Part shown: in pieces, positions 1 to 5,181 of the stretch
Layout: every line of letters begins with the position of its first letter
Numbering within the stretch: the stretch's first letter is position 1
From: Leclercia sp. UBA7405
GTDB taxonomy: Bacteria; Pseudomonadota; Gammaproteobacteria; Enterobacterales; Enterobacteriaceae
Assembly (NCBI GenBank): GCA_002469605.1
Contig: DKMV01000286.1
Location: 1 to 5,181 of the forward strand
Reading direction: 5' to 3'
DNA: 5,181 bases
The notes under the pieces: model-generated
Databases searched by the model: none
Told to the model about the DNA's origin: nothing
The model's input: the letters and a program-made list of their open reading frames with translations, nothing else
Translations under genes and position numbers: made by a program

Positions 1-228
1 CCAGTAGGCGCCTTTATAGAAGAACTGCCAGATATCTTCGATACGGTGCGCATCGCGACCGATCAGCTGCGGGCAGAGGTGATCTTTCAGGTACGAGGCA
101 ACAGAGAGTTCGCGGCCATTGAGGGTGGCATCACCGAGCCCGACGAGTCCGTCGTCGGTCGTGATTTTAAGAGTGACAAAATTACGCCCTGGGCAGGTGA
201 CAAAAACTTCAGCACCAACAATCTTCAT
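1..228 (-). CDS. rspA: RspA, enolase-superfamily sugar-acid dehydratase-like protein, N-terminal part (gene runs off left edge)
   Basis: Seen: the minus strand from the ATG at 228 reads 76 codons in frame to the window edge, beginning [17 protein letters not shown] and ending at GAYW. This matches the N-terminus of E. coli RspA (starvation-sensing protein, about 404 residues) almost residue for residue, including the [11 protein letters not shown] and [19 protein letters not shown] segments. Only the capping domain of the enolase fold is present; the metal-binding and catalytic barrel residues lie beyond the edge. Start choice: AAGGAA (236-241 on the plus strand) sits 7 nt upstream of the ATG. 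Known: RspA belongs to the mannonate dehydratase group of the enolase superfamily, has weak or no activity on D-mannonate, and was named for an effect on homoserine-lactone-linked starvation signalling. In E. coli it is followed by rspB, a dehydrogenase. Inference: cytoplasmic sugar-acid metabolism. Identity is very likely; the physiological substrate is not known. Confidence 0.93.
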   Translation of the reverse strand, partial: MKIVGAEVFVTCPGRNFVTLKITTDDGLVGLGDATLNGRELSVASYLKDHLCPQLIGRDAHRIEDIWQFFYKGAYW

Positions 229-292
229 TTTTCGGTTCCTTACATCTTCATTGTGATGCAGGAAATTTACGCACTCACCCTACTACCATACA

Positions 293-298
293 AGTATA
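293..298 (-). promoter_or_regulatory. Candidate -10 element of the rspA promoter
   Basis: Read on the minus strand, TATACT (5 of 6 to the sigma-70 -10 consensus) lies about 65 bp before the rspA start, in an AT-rich stretch between the ynfA terminator and rspA. The -35 is weak: CTGCCG at 16-bp spacing matches 3 of 6, which would suit an activated promoter. I could not find a convincing complete CRP or GntR-family operator beside it. Tentative. Confidence 0.35.
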
Positions 299-325
299 AC
301 TATTAAAAAATCCCCGGCAGATCAC

Positions 326-351
326 AAAAAAGAGGCGCCTAGGCGCGCCCC
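326..351 (-). terminator. Intrinsic terminator of ynfA, with the ynfA stop codon in the loop
   Basis: On the minus strand a GGCGC arm (plus 345-349) pairs with GCGCC (plus 334-338) around a 6-nt loop, GCCTAG. It is followed by TC and then six T residues (plus 326-331). Stem plus U-tract is the classic Rho-independent layout. The TAG inside the loop (plus 339-341) is the ynfA stop codon, so the gene ends inside its own terminator. The hairpin separates ynfA from the co-directional rspA. Confidence 0.75.
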
Positions 352-665
352 CATCCCGCCACAATAATCAGCATGCCGCAGAGCGCAACGGCGGCACCGG
401 CCCAGTCGTAGGGGGTAAGTTTCACCCCGTCCACCACCCGCAGCCAGATAAGGGCGGTACAGACATAGACGCCGCCATAGGCTGCATAGACCCGGCCGCT
501 GGCCGCCGGATGCAGGGTCAGCAGCCAGACAAACAGCCCCAGGGCCACTGCCGCGGGGATCAGCAGGAGGATCGAACCGCCGCGCTTGAGCCATAGCCAG
601 GGCAAAAAGCAGCCGAGGATTTCGCAAAGCGCGGTCACAAAAAAGAGCAGAGTGGTTTTAAACAT
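339..665 (-). CDS. ynfA: YnfA, UPF0060 small multidrug-resistance-like inner membrane protein
   Basis: Complete 108-residue protein, the same length as E. coli YnfA. Seen: four hydrophobic segments at roughly residues 5-25, 31-51, 60-78 and 86-105, joined by short charged loops (KR at 27-28, R58, R76, D79, K82). Glu15 lies in the first segment within CEILGC, and GRVYAAYGG (57-65) and [10 protein letters not shown] are family signatures. Known: the four-helix plan and the single membrane-embedded glutamate resemble EmrE-type SMR transporters, and Shigella YnfA has been reported to act as a small drug efflux pump. Inference: a dimeric inner-membrane transporter, with substrates here untested. 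The ATG at 665 agrees with the E. coli start, though its ribosome-binding site is poor. ynfA is divergent from ynfB, and its stop codon sits in the loop of its terminator. No sign of truncation or frameshift. Confidence 0.95.
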   Translation of the reverse strand: MFKTTLLFFVTALCEILGCFLPWLWLKRGGSILLLIPAAVALGLFVWLLTLHPAASGRVYAAYGGVYVCTALIWLRVVDGVKLTPYDWAGAAVALCGMLIIVAGWGRA

Positions 666-800
666 ATTTAACGTCGTTTGATTAAGGTTGAGTTATCATA
701 CCGCAGTCTGAAGGGAACCTTTCCACACACCTGTTGTGGGCTAACCCTCACATGGATGGTTGTTGAATCTGCGGTGGGTCGCCACCTTAAGGAGTTTGTT
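666..800. promoter_or_regulatory. Divergent ynfA/ynfB intergenic region
   Basis: This 135-bp gap must carry both promoters. For ynfA (minus) the best -10 is TATGAT (plus 695-700, 5 of 6), with no good -35. For ynfB (plus) I see overlapping TATCAT (694-699) or TTGAAT (763-768), again without a convincing -35. A 5-bp inverted repeat, CCACA (723-727) and TGTGG (735-739), could be an operator or a small leader hairpin. Neither promoter is confidently placed. Confidence 0.4.
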
Positions 801-1130
801 ATGAAGAAACTGAGTACAGGCCTCTGTCTGGTGGCGCTGCTGGGTGCGGTATTCGTCGCGCCGGTCTCTGCCAACACCAGCAAGCTGATTATTGAATCCG
901 GCGACAGCGCCCAGAGCCGCCAGAATGCCGCCATGGATAAAGAGCAGTGGAACGACACCCGCAGCCTGCGTCACAAGGTGAATACCCGCGCAGAGAAAGA
1001 GTGGGATAAAGAAGATGTGGCCTTTGACGCCCGCGATAAGTGCCAGCAAAGCGCGAACGTGAATGCCTACTGGGAGCCGAACACCCTGCGCTGCCTCGAT
1101 CGCCGCAGCGGCCGCACTATTACGCCATAA
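801..1130 (+). CDS. ynfB: YnfB, UPF0482 small secreted protein of unknown function
   Basis: 109-residue protein matching the YnfB (UPF0482) family. Seen: an N-terminal Sec signal peptide, MKK followed by a hydrophobic core and an A-P-V-S-A end, with predicted cleavage after Ala24. The mature chain is hydrophilic and rich in charged residues and Trp, with two cysteines (Cys81 and Cys98) that could form a disulfide in the periplasm. The reading frame is open upstream to 678, but the start at 801 is chosen because TAAGGAG (788-794) lies at proper spacing and the signal peptide begins exactly there. Known: no biochemical function is established for the family. In E. coli speG follows ynfB directly; here the next thing is a strong hairpin and the convergent ynfC stop. 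Inference: periplasmic protein. Family assignment is strong and the role is unknown. Confidence 0.92.
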   Translation: MKKLSTGLCLVALLGAVFVAPVSANTSKLIIESGDSAQSRQNAAMDKEQWNDTRSLRHKVNTRAEKEWDKEDVAFDARDKCQQSANVNAYWEPNTLRCLDRRSGRTITP

Positions 1131-1145
1131 TCGCATCTGCCCTTT

Positions 1146-1169
1146 CACCGCGCAGGCCTCTGCGCGGTG
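1146..1169. terminator. Perfect 10-bp hairpin between convergent ynfB and ynfC
   Basis: Arms CACCGCGCAG (1146-1155) and CTGCGCGGTG (1160-1169) are perfectly complementary around a GCCT loop. The hairpin starts 15 nt after the ynfB stop and ends 2 nt before the ynfC stop codon. Neither side has a proper U-tract: the plus side continues GCTTCAGTAAT, the minus side AAAGGGC. It is therefore probably a shared 3'-end stabiliser or a bidirectional but atypical terminator. Confidence 0.6.
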
Positions 1170-1171
1170 CT

Positions 1172-1882
1172 TCAGTAATATTCAATCGTATTTTTGATGG
1201 TGTATTTACGCTCCTGCACCGGCTTTACGCTCTCATCCACAATCGTCAGCTCACACTCCACCGGATTATCATGCCTGTCGTAATCGCAGGACTGCTTCAC
1301 GTTGCCCAGGGTTTTATCATTCAGCATGCTGACTGCCGTGTAATCCATGCGCTTGCGCAGATCCGCCGACGGCTTAGCCGACACTGAGAGCTTTTGTTCC
1401 CCGGATACAGTGGTTTTACCCAGCGGATAGCCGTCCGTATCGTAGCGGTAATTCACCTGCGTCTCTTTGCCGTGGGCGCTGACGATAAAGCCGGCATCGT
1501 TGGTATCCCAGGACAATCCTGAAGGCATCAGCTCCGCCAGCTGGCATTTCCCCTGCAGGCGCAATTTTTTCTGGCTGGTTTCGGCATCAAGGTAAAAATT
1601 GGCGTTGAGCACCAGCGCCACGCCCGAATTGGACTCAATGTCGTGGATCTCCAGGGTGTCGAAACAGCCTTCGGTAGAGAGGGTGCCGCTGACGCGCTTG
1701 GCCACTTCCCCCTTTTCGTTGAGCAGGGTCTGGCTGAAATCTTTCACCGGCCCGCGCAGGGGATCGAAGTCGAACTCATTAGAAAAACTGGCCATCTCAG
1801 GCGTAAACGAGAGCGGCGCGGAGGCGTTATCGCACCCCGACAGCAGCGCTGTGAGGATCATACCGGCTGCGAGTTTCTTCAC
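1172..1882 (-). CDS. ynfC: YnfC, UPF0257 lipoprotein (inner-membrane type)
   Basis: Strong match to E. coli YnfC across the chain, for example SFTPEMASFSNEFDFDPLRG, then the LSTEGCFD segment and the C-terminal YTIKNTIEYY. Start choice: the frame stays open to ATGs at 1918 and 1936, but the GTG at 1882 gives 236 residues, the E. coli length. It also places the lipobox LSGC so that Cys17 is the lipidated residue, exactly as in E. coli, and GGTGA lies 5 nt upstream. Asp18, at +2 after the lipidated Cys, is the known Lol-avoidance signal, so retention in the inner membrane facing the periplasm is inferred. Four further cysteines are present in the mature part. Function is unknown for the family. 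The gene is convergent with ynfB and divergent from ynfD. The longer ATG forms would bury the signal peptide behind a hydrophilic extension and are less likely. Confidence 0.92.
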   Translation of the reverse strand: MKKLAAGMILTALLSGCDNASAPLSFTPEMASFSNEFDFDPLRGPVKDFSQTLLNEKGEVAKRVSGTLSTEGCFDTLEIHDIESNSGVALVLNANFYLDAETSQKKLRLQGKCQLAELMPSGLSWDTNDAGFIVSAHGKETQVNYRYDTDGYPLGKTTVSGEQKLSVSAKPSADLRKRMDYTAVSMLNDKTLGNVKQSCDYDRHDNPVECELTIVDESVKPVQERKYTIKNTIEYY

Positions 1883-1935
1883 TGTGTTCACCGAAATCTG
1901 GAGATAATTCTCAATCATATTCGTAAATACAACCA

Positions 1936-1963
1936 TTTACACTAAGCCTGCTAAAATTATAGC
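1936..1963 (+). promoter_or_regulatory. Candidate ynfD promoter
   Basis: TTTACA (1936-1941, 5 of 6 to the -35 consensus) is followed after 16 bp by TATAGC (1958-1963, 4 of 6). This would give a leader of roughly 20 nt ahead of the ynfD ribosome-binding site. It overlaps the minus-strand -10 element proposed for ynfC. Confidence 0.45.
1956..1961 (-). promoter_or_regulatory. Candidate -10 element for ynfC
   Basis: A perfect TATAAT on the minus strand lies 74 bp upstream of the GTG start of ynfC. At the usual spacing the -35 position (CCTCCT, the complement of the ynfD Shine-Dalgarno) is poor, so the call rests on the -10 alone. If used, transcription would start only about 10-15 nt before the alternative upstream ATG at 1936. 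Confidence 0.35.
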
Positions 1964-1989
1964 TACACACAGAGCTAAAGGAGGCGGTT

Positions 1990-2295
1990 ATGAAAAGGTT
2001 ACCCTGGATTACTGCACTACTGCTGGCAGGTGTTGCCCCGGCAGCGCTGGCGGCGCCTGATTCCTGCGAGCGCATTAAAAGTGATATTCAACAGCGCATT
2101 ATCAATAACGGCGTACCCGATTCAGGCTTCACGCTAAATATCGTGCCTAACGATCAGACCGACCAGCCCGACGCACAGGTGGTTGGCCACTGCGGCAACG
2201 ACAGCTACAAAATTATCTATACCCGCACCAGCAGCGGGAATTATCCGGTAAGCGGCGCCGCGACGCAGGATAATGCGCCCACCGAACCCCAGTAA
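1990..2295 (+). CDS. ynfD: YnfD, DUF1161 small periplasmic protein
   Basis: 101 residues, the same length as E. coli YnfD, sharing the APDSCERIKSDIQQRIINNG block, then IVPNDQ and QVVGHC, and the terminal EPQ. Seen: a Sec signal peptide (MKR, hydrophobic core, ALA) with cleavage predicted near Ala21 or Ala22. The mature part has two cysteines, Cys26 and Cys68, which probably form one disulfide in the periplasm. The C-terminal 20 or so residues are rich in Ser, Gly, Ala and Pro, likely disordered, and the least conserved part. The start is fixed by a very strong Shine-Dalgarno, AAGGAGG (1978-1984), 5 nt before the ATG. Known: DUF1161 proteins have no established function. The gene stands alone, divergent from ynfC, and a GC-rich hairpin 5 nt after the stop separates it from ynfE. 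Identity is confident and the role is unknown. Confidence 0.93.
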   Translation: MKRLPWITALLLAGVAPAALAAPDSCERIKSDIQQRIINNGVPDSGFTLNIVPNDQTDQPDAQVVGHCGNDSYKIIYTRTSSGNYPVSGAATQDNAPTEPQ

Positions 2296-2300
2296 AATAG

Positions 2301-2316
2301 CCCCGCCCCGGCGGGG
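2301..2316 (+). terminator. GC-rich hairpin after ynfD
   Basis: CCCCGC (2301-2306) pairs with GCGGGG (2311-2316) around a CCCG loop, 5 nt after the ynfD stop. The following TAAACTCCCTTTAC is only weakly T-rich, so it is a probable but not ideal intrinsic terminator. It insulates ynfE from ynfD transcription. Confidence 0.6.
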
Positions 2317-2330
2317 TAAACTCCCTTTAC

Positions 2331-2344
2331 TTGATACGGATTAA
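2331..2344 (+). promoter_or_regulatory. FNR box upstream of ynfE
   Basis: TTGAT-ACGG-ATTAA matches the FNR consensus TTGAT-N4-ATCAA at 9 of 10 defined positions. Its centre is 2337.5. If FNR acts at the usual -41.5 position, transcription would begin near 2379, and the TAACAC at 2366-2371 falls about where a (poor) -10 should be. A weak -10 with an activator box in place of the -35 is typical of class II FNR promoters. Known: E. coli ynfEFGH is activated by FNR and repressed by nitrate through NarL. I could not place clear NarL heptamers here. Confidence 0.75.
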
Positions 2345-2385
2345 GATTTTCTCCCCCTAAACAGGTAACACTCCCATCGTCATTA

Positions 2386-2403
2386 GCCTGGTAATCATCA
2401 GGC
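2386..2403 (+). other. Dyad/hairpin in the predicted ynfE leader
   Basis: GCCTGGT (2386-2392) can pair with ATCAGGC (2397-2403) around an AATC loop, giving seven pairs including one G-U. It lies just downstream of the transcription start inferred from the FNR box and about 38 nt before the ynfE ATG. It may be a leader stem-loop or a repressor operator. It has no U-tract, so it is not a terminator. Confidence 0.4.
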
Positions 2404-2441
2404 GTGAAATTGTTCGCAGAATAATAACGATGGAGTGAGTC

Positions 2442-4880
2442 ATGTCTGATATCGATCGTCGCGGCGGGATTAGCCGCCGAAATCTCGTCAAATCCACCGC
2501 TATCGGTTCCCTTGCCTTAGCTGCTGGCGGACTCTCCCTACCTTTTGGCCTGCGCAGCGCCGCCGCGGCGGTACAGCAGGCAACCCAGGCCGGGCCAGAT
2601 AAAGTGGTATGGGGCGCCTGCTCCGTCAACTGCGGTAGCCGCTGCGCCCTGCGCCTGCACGTGCGCGACAACGAAGTGTGGCGCGTCGAAACCGACAATA
2701 CCGGTGAAGATATTTACGGCAACCACCAGGTTCGCGCCTGCCTGCGTGGCCGATCGATCCGTAGACGCATTAACCATCCGGATCGCCTCAATTATCCGAT
2801 GAAGCGCGTGGGTAAACGCGGCGAGGGGAAATTTGAGCGCATCAGCTGGGACGAAGCCCTGAACATGATGGCCACCAGTCTGAAAGAGGTGGTGCACAAA
2901 TACGGTAACGAAGCGGTTTATATCAACTATTCGTCAGGCATTGTCGGCGGCAATATTACCCGCTCCTCCCCTTATGCCTCTCTGGTAGCGCGCCTGATGA
3001 ACTGCTACGGCGGTTTTCTCAGCCATTACGGCACCTACAGCACCGCCCAGATCGCCTGTGCCATGCCCTACACCTACGGCAGCAACGACGGCAACAGCAC
3101 CTCGGACATCGAAAACACGAAGCTGGTGGTGATGTTTGGTAATAACCCGGCGGAGACCCGCATGAGCGGCGGCGGGATCACCTACTTTCTTGAACAGGCG
3201 CGGGAACGCTCAAATGCGCGCATGATCGTCATCGATCCCCGCTACACCGATACCGCCGCCGGACGCGAAGATGAGTGGATACCTATTCGTCCCGGCACCG
3301 ACGCCGCGCTGGTAAGCGCCCTTGCCTGGGTGTTGATCGACGAAGATTTAATCGATCAATCCTTCCTGGATAAGTACTGCGTCGGTTACGACGAGAAAAC
3401 CCTGCCGGAAGGAGCACCCGCCAACGGCCATTACAAGGCTTATATTCTGGGCCAGGGCGATGACGGTGTGGCCAAAACGCCGGAGTGGGCGGCGCGCATC
3501 ACCGGCATACCGGCCGAGCGGATCGTGAAGCTGGCGCGGGAGATTGGCACCGCGAAACCGGCCTATATCTGCCAGGGCTGGGGCCCACAGCGCCAGGCCA
3601 ACGGCGAACTGACCTCCCGCGCTATCGCCATGCTGCCGATCCTCACCGGCAACGTAGGGATCAACGGCGGCAACAGCGGCGCCCGTGAGTCCACCTACAC
3701 CATCACCATCGAGCGTATGCCGCTGCCGGAGAACCCGGTTAAAACGCAGATCTCCTGCTTCAGCTGGACGGACGCCATCGCCCGCGGCCCGGAGATGACC
3801 GCCACCCGCGACGGGGTGCGTGGCAAAGAGAAGCTGGACGTGCCCATCAAGTTCATCTGGAACTATGCCGGGAACTGCCTCATTAATCAGCACTCGGATA
3901 TCAATAAAACCCACGAGATCCTGCAGGACGAAACCAAGTGCGAAACGATCGTGGTGATCGACAACTTTATGACCTCATCGGCGAAATATGCCGACCTGCT
4001 GCTGCCGGATTTAATGACCGTCGAGCAGGAAGATATCATTCCAAACGACTACGCCGGAAATATGGGGTATCTCATTTTCCTGCAGCCCGTTACCACCCCG
4101 AAATTTGAACGTAAACCTATCTATTGGATCATGAGCGAGGTGGCCAGACGCCTTGGTCCGGACGTCTATGAGCGCTTCACCGAAGGGCGCACCCAGGCCG
4201 AATGGCTGCAGTATCTCTATGCGAAGATGGTGGCCAAAGATCCGCAGCTCCCCTCTTACGATGAGCTGAAGAAGATGGGAATTTACAAACGCCGGGATCC
4301 CAACGGCCACTTTGTGGCCTACAAAAAATTCCGCGAGGATCCGGCCGCTAATCCGCTGAAAACCCCGTCGGGTAAAATCGAGATCTACTCCAGCAGGCTG
4401 GCGGATATCGCCCAGAGCTGGGAGCTGGCAAAAGACGAAACCATCAGCCCGCTGCCGATCTATGCCCCTACCTTTGAGGGCTGGGACGATCCCGCCCGCG
4501 ACCACTACCCGCTCCAGCTGTTTGGCTTCCACTTTAAGGCGCGTACCCACTCCAGCTACGGCAACGTGGATGTGCTGCAGGCTGCCTGCCGTCAGGAGGT
4601 GTGGCTCAACCCGATGGATGCGAAAGCGCGCGGCATTGCTAACGGCGACATAGTGCGGGTCTTTAACGATCGCGGCGAAGTCCGCATTGCGGCAAAAGTC
4701 ACGCCGCGCATTATGCCCGGCGTCAGCGCCATGGGCCAGGGGGCCTGGCATATGGCTGACATGAACGGCGATCGTATTGACCACGGTGCCTGCATGAATA
4801 CGCTCACCACCCATCGTCCCTCGCCGCTGGCGAAGGGGAACCCGCAGCACACCAACCTGGTGCAGATCGAAAAGGTATAA
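2442..4880 (+). CDS. ynfE: YnfE, Tat-exported DMSO/selenate-type molybdopterin reductase, catalytic subunit
   Basis: 812 residues, close to E. coli YnfE (808). Seen: Tat signal with SRRNLVK at 11-17, a hydrophobic stretch at about 18-36, and probable cleavage after the Ala run at 40-43. Iron-sulfur (FS0) cysteines are 60, 64, 68 and 100. Bis-MGD-binding motifs are GNNPAETR (233-240), IDPRYTDTA (264-272), PIRPGTD (281-287) and LTGNVGINGG (401-410). The C-terminal pterin-binding domain covers about 690-805, with HSSYGN at 703-708 and GQGAWH at 765-770. Ser200 in YSTAQ (199-203) is the expected molybdenum ligand by analogy with DmsA. Known: YnfE is a DmsA paralogue linked to selenate reduction, and its leader is bound by DmsD. 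The leader and residues such as INYSSGIVGG and NDYAGNMGYLIF resemble YnfE rather than YnfF as I recall them. GGAG (2432-2435) lies 6 nt before the ATG. ynfG follows after 10 nt, so the two are co-transcribed. Compared with E. coli, a short insertion lies just after the signal peptide (about 46-53). Confidence 0.95.
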   Translation: MSDIDRRGGISRRNLVKSTAIGSLALAAGGLSLPFGLRSAAAAVQQATQAGPDKVVWGACSVNCGSRCALRLHVRDNEVWRVETDNTGEDIYGNHQVRACLRGRSIRRRINHPDRLNYPMKRVGKRGEGKFERISWDEALNMMATSLKEVVHKYGNEAVYINYSSGIVGGNITRSSPYASLVARLMNCYGGFLSHYGTYSTAQIACAMPYTYGSNDGNSTSDIENTKLVVMFGNNPAETRMSGGGITYFLEQARERSNARMIVIDPRYTDTAAGREDEWIPIRPGTDAALVSALAWVLIDEDLIDQSFLDKYCVGYDEKTLPEGAPANGHYKAYILGQGDDGVAKTPEWAARITGIPAERIVKLAREIGTAKPAYICQGWGPQRQANGELTSRAIAMLPILTGNVGINGGNSGARESTYTITIERMPLPENPVKTQISCFSWTDAIARGPEMTATRDGVRGKEKLDVPIKFIWNYAGNCLINQHSDINKTHEILQDETKCETIVVIDNFMTSSAKYADLLLPDLMTVEQEDIIPNDYAGNMGYLIFLQPVTTPKFERKPIYWIMSEVARRLGPDVYERFTEGRTQAEWLQYLYAKMVAKDPQLPSYDELKKMGIYKRRDPNGHFVAYKKFREDPAANPLKTPSGKIEIYSSRLADIAQSWELAKDETISPLPIYAPTFEGWDDPARDHYPLQLFGFHFKARTHSSYGNVDVLQAACRQEVWLNPMDAKARGIANGDIVRVFNDRGEVRIAAKVTPRIMPGVSAMGQGAWHMADMNGDRIDHGACMNTLTTHRPSPLAKGNPQHTNLVQIEKV

Positions 4881-4890
4881 GGAGTAACCG

Positions 4891-5181
4891 ATGAGCACAC
4901 AGTATGGATTTTTCATTGATTCCAGCCGCTGCACCGGGTGCAAAACCTGCGAGCTTGCGTGCAAGGATTATAAAGACCTGACGCCGGACGTGAGCTTCCG
5001 CCGGATTTATGAATACGCCGGGGGCGACTGGCAGGAGGATAACGGCGTCTGGCAGCAGAACGTCTTCGCCTATTATCTCTCCATCTCATGTAACCACTGC
5101 GAGGATCCGGCCTGCACCAAGGTCTGCCCGAGCGGCGCCATGCACAAGCGCGACGACGGTTTTGTGGTGGTGAACGAAGAG
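4891..5181 (+). CDS. ynfG: YnfG/DmsB-type four-cluster iron-sulfur subunit, N-terminal part (runs off right edge)
   Basis: Seen: 97 codons from the ATG at 4891 to the window end, with no stop. The start MSTQYGFFIDSSRCTGCKTC matches E. coli YnfG and DmsB nearly exactly. Ferredoxin-type cysteines are C14, C17, C20 and C24 for the first group, and C67, C70, C75 and C79 (CNHCEDPACTKVC) for the second; the remaining two groups lie beyond the edge. Full-length family members are about 205 residues. Known: this subunit carries four 4Fe-4S clusters that pass electrons from the menaquinol-oxidising anchor (YnfH/DmsC) to the catalytic subunit. It has no signal of its own and is exported with its partner's Tat leader. 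The AAGGAG ribosome-binding site (4879-4884) overlaps the ynfE stop codon, so translation is probably coupled. YnfG and DmsB cannot be told apart by sequence alone here; the symbol rests on the ynfE context. Confidence 0.93.
   Translation, partial: MSTQYGFFIDSSRCTGCKTCELACKDYKDLTPDVSFRRIYEYAGGDWQEDNGVWQQNVFAYYLSISCNHCEDPACTKVCPSGAMHKRDDGFVVVNEE

Noticed and set aside
250..266. TGTGA half-site near the rspA start, possible CRP site
   Set aside because: The second half (TCACA after 6 bp) is absent on either strand, so it is only a half-site that occurs by chance often.
46..306. 86-codon plus-strand open frame over the rspA 5' end
   Set aside because: Antisense to the well-matched rspA N-terminus and its promoter region; no family resemblance.
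678..800. Upstream in-frame extension of ynfB from 678
   Set aside because: It would place about 40 unrelated residues before a clear Sec signal peptide, whereas the ATG at 801 has a strong Shine-Dalgarno.
741..1148. 135-codon minus-strand open frame across ynfB
   Set aside because: Shadow of ynfB; no homology recognised, and it crosses the divergent promoter region and most of the ynfB coding sequence.
2421..2431. ATAATAACGAT resembling a ModE half-site before ynfE
   Set aside because: Only a partial match to one half, no partner half at the proper distance, and it runs into the ribosome-binding region.
2430..2438. ATG-GAG-TGA mini-frame just upstream of ynfE
   Set aside because: Two codons only, with no ribosome-binding site of its own; it is simply the sequence around the ynfE Shine-Dalgarno.
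3348..3914. 188-codon minus-strand open frame inside ynfE
   Set aside because: Antisense shadow of the molybdopterin domain; no ribosome-binding site of note and no recognisable domain.
4011..4964. 317-codon open frame on the minus strand opposite ynfE and ynfG
   Set aside because: It lies wholly antisense to two clearly conserved coding regions, resembles no protein family I know, and is explained by GC-rich codon use keeping the opposite strand open.

Overview
This window is a chromosomal segment of an enterobacterium. It keeps the gene order of the E. coli K-12 rspA-ynfA-ynfB-(speG)-ynfC-ynfD-ynfE-(ynfF)-ynfG region, with two E. coli genes absent. The proteins resemble their E. coli counterparts closely as I remember them, but differ at many positions. 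Third codon positions are GC-rich. A non-Escherichia member of the Enterobacteriaceae, such as the Enterobacter/Citrobacter/Klebsiella group, fits best; I cannot name the genus from this sequence.

Layout. On the minus strand at the left edge is the 5' end of rspA (enolase superfamily), followed upstream by the small membrane protein gene ynfA with its own terminator. ynfA is divergent from ynfB, a small secreted protein of unknown function. ynfB converges on ynfC, an inner-membrane-type lipoprotein, with a perfect 10-bp hairpin between the two stop codons. ynfC is divergent from ynfD, a small secreted DUF1161 protein that ends at a GC-rich hairpin. After a 146-bp regulatory gap holding a near-consensus FNR box, the right half is an anaerobic respiratory operon. 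It contains ynfE, a complete Tat-exported molybdopterin reductase of the DmsA type, then the first 97 codons of ynfG, a DmsB-type four-cluster iron-sulfur subunit.

How the genes work together. YnfE and YnfG should form the catalytic and electron-transfer subunits of a membrane-anchored DMSO/selenate-type reductase. A YnfH/DmsC-like anchor and the DmsD chaperone are expected past the right edge. The FNR box implies oxygen-controlled expression. The other genes are single small transcription units with no evident link to the reductase.

Relative to E. coli K-12, speG (spermidine acetyltransferase) is missing between ynfB and ynfC, and the second catalytic paralogue ynfF is missing between ynfE and ynfG. 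No mobile element, CRISPR array, tRNA or rRNA is visible, and there is no gene-free stretch longer than 146 bp. I see no sign of a previously undescribed system; this is an ordinary conserved region with a few regulatory and gene-content points worth checking.
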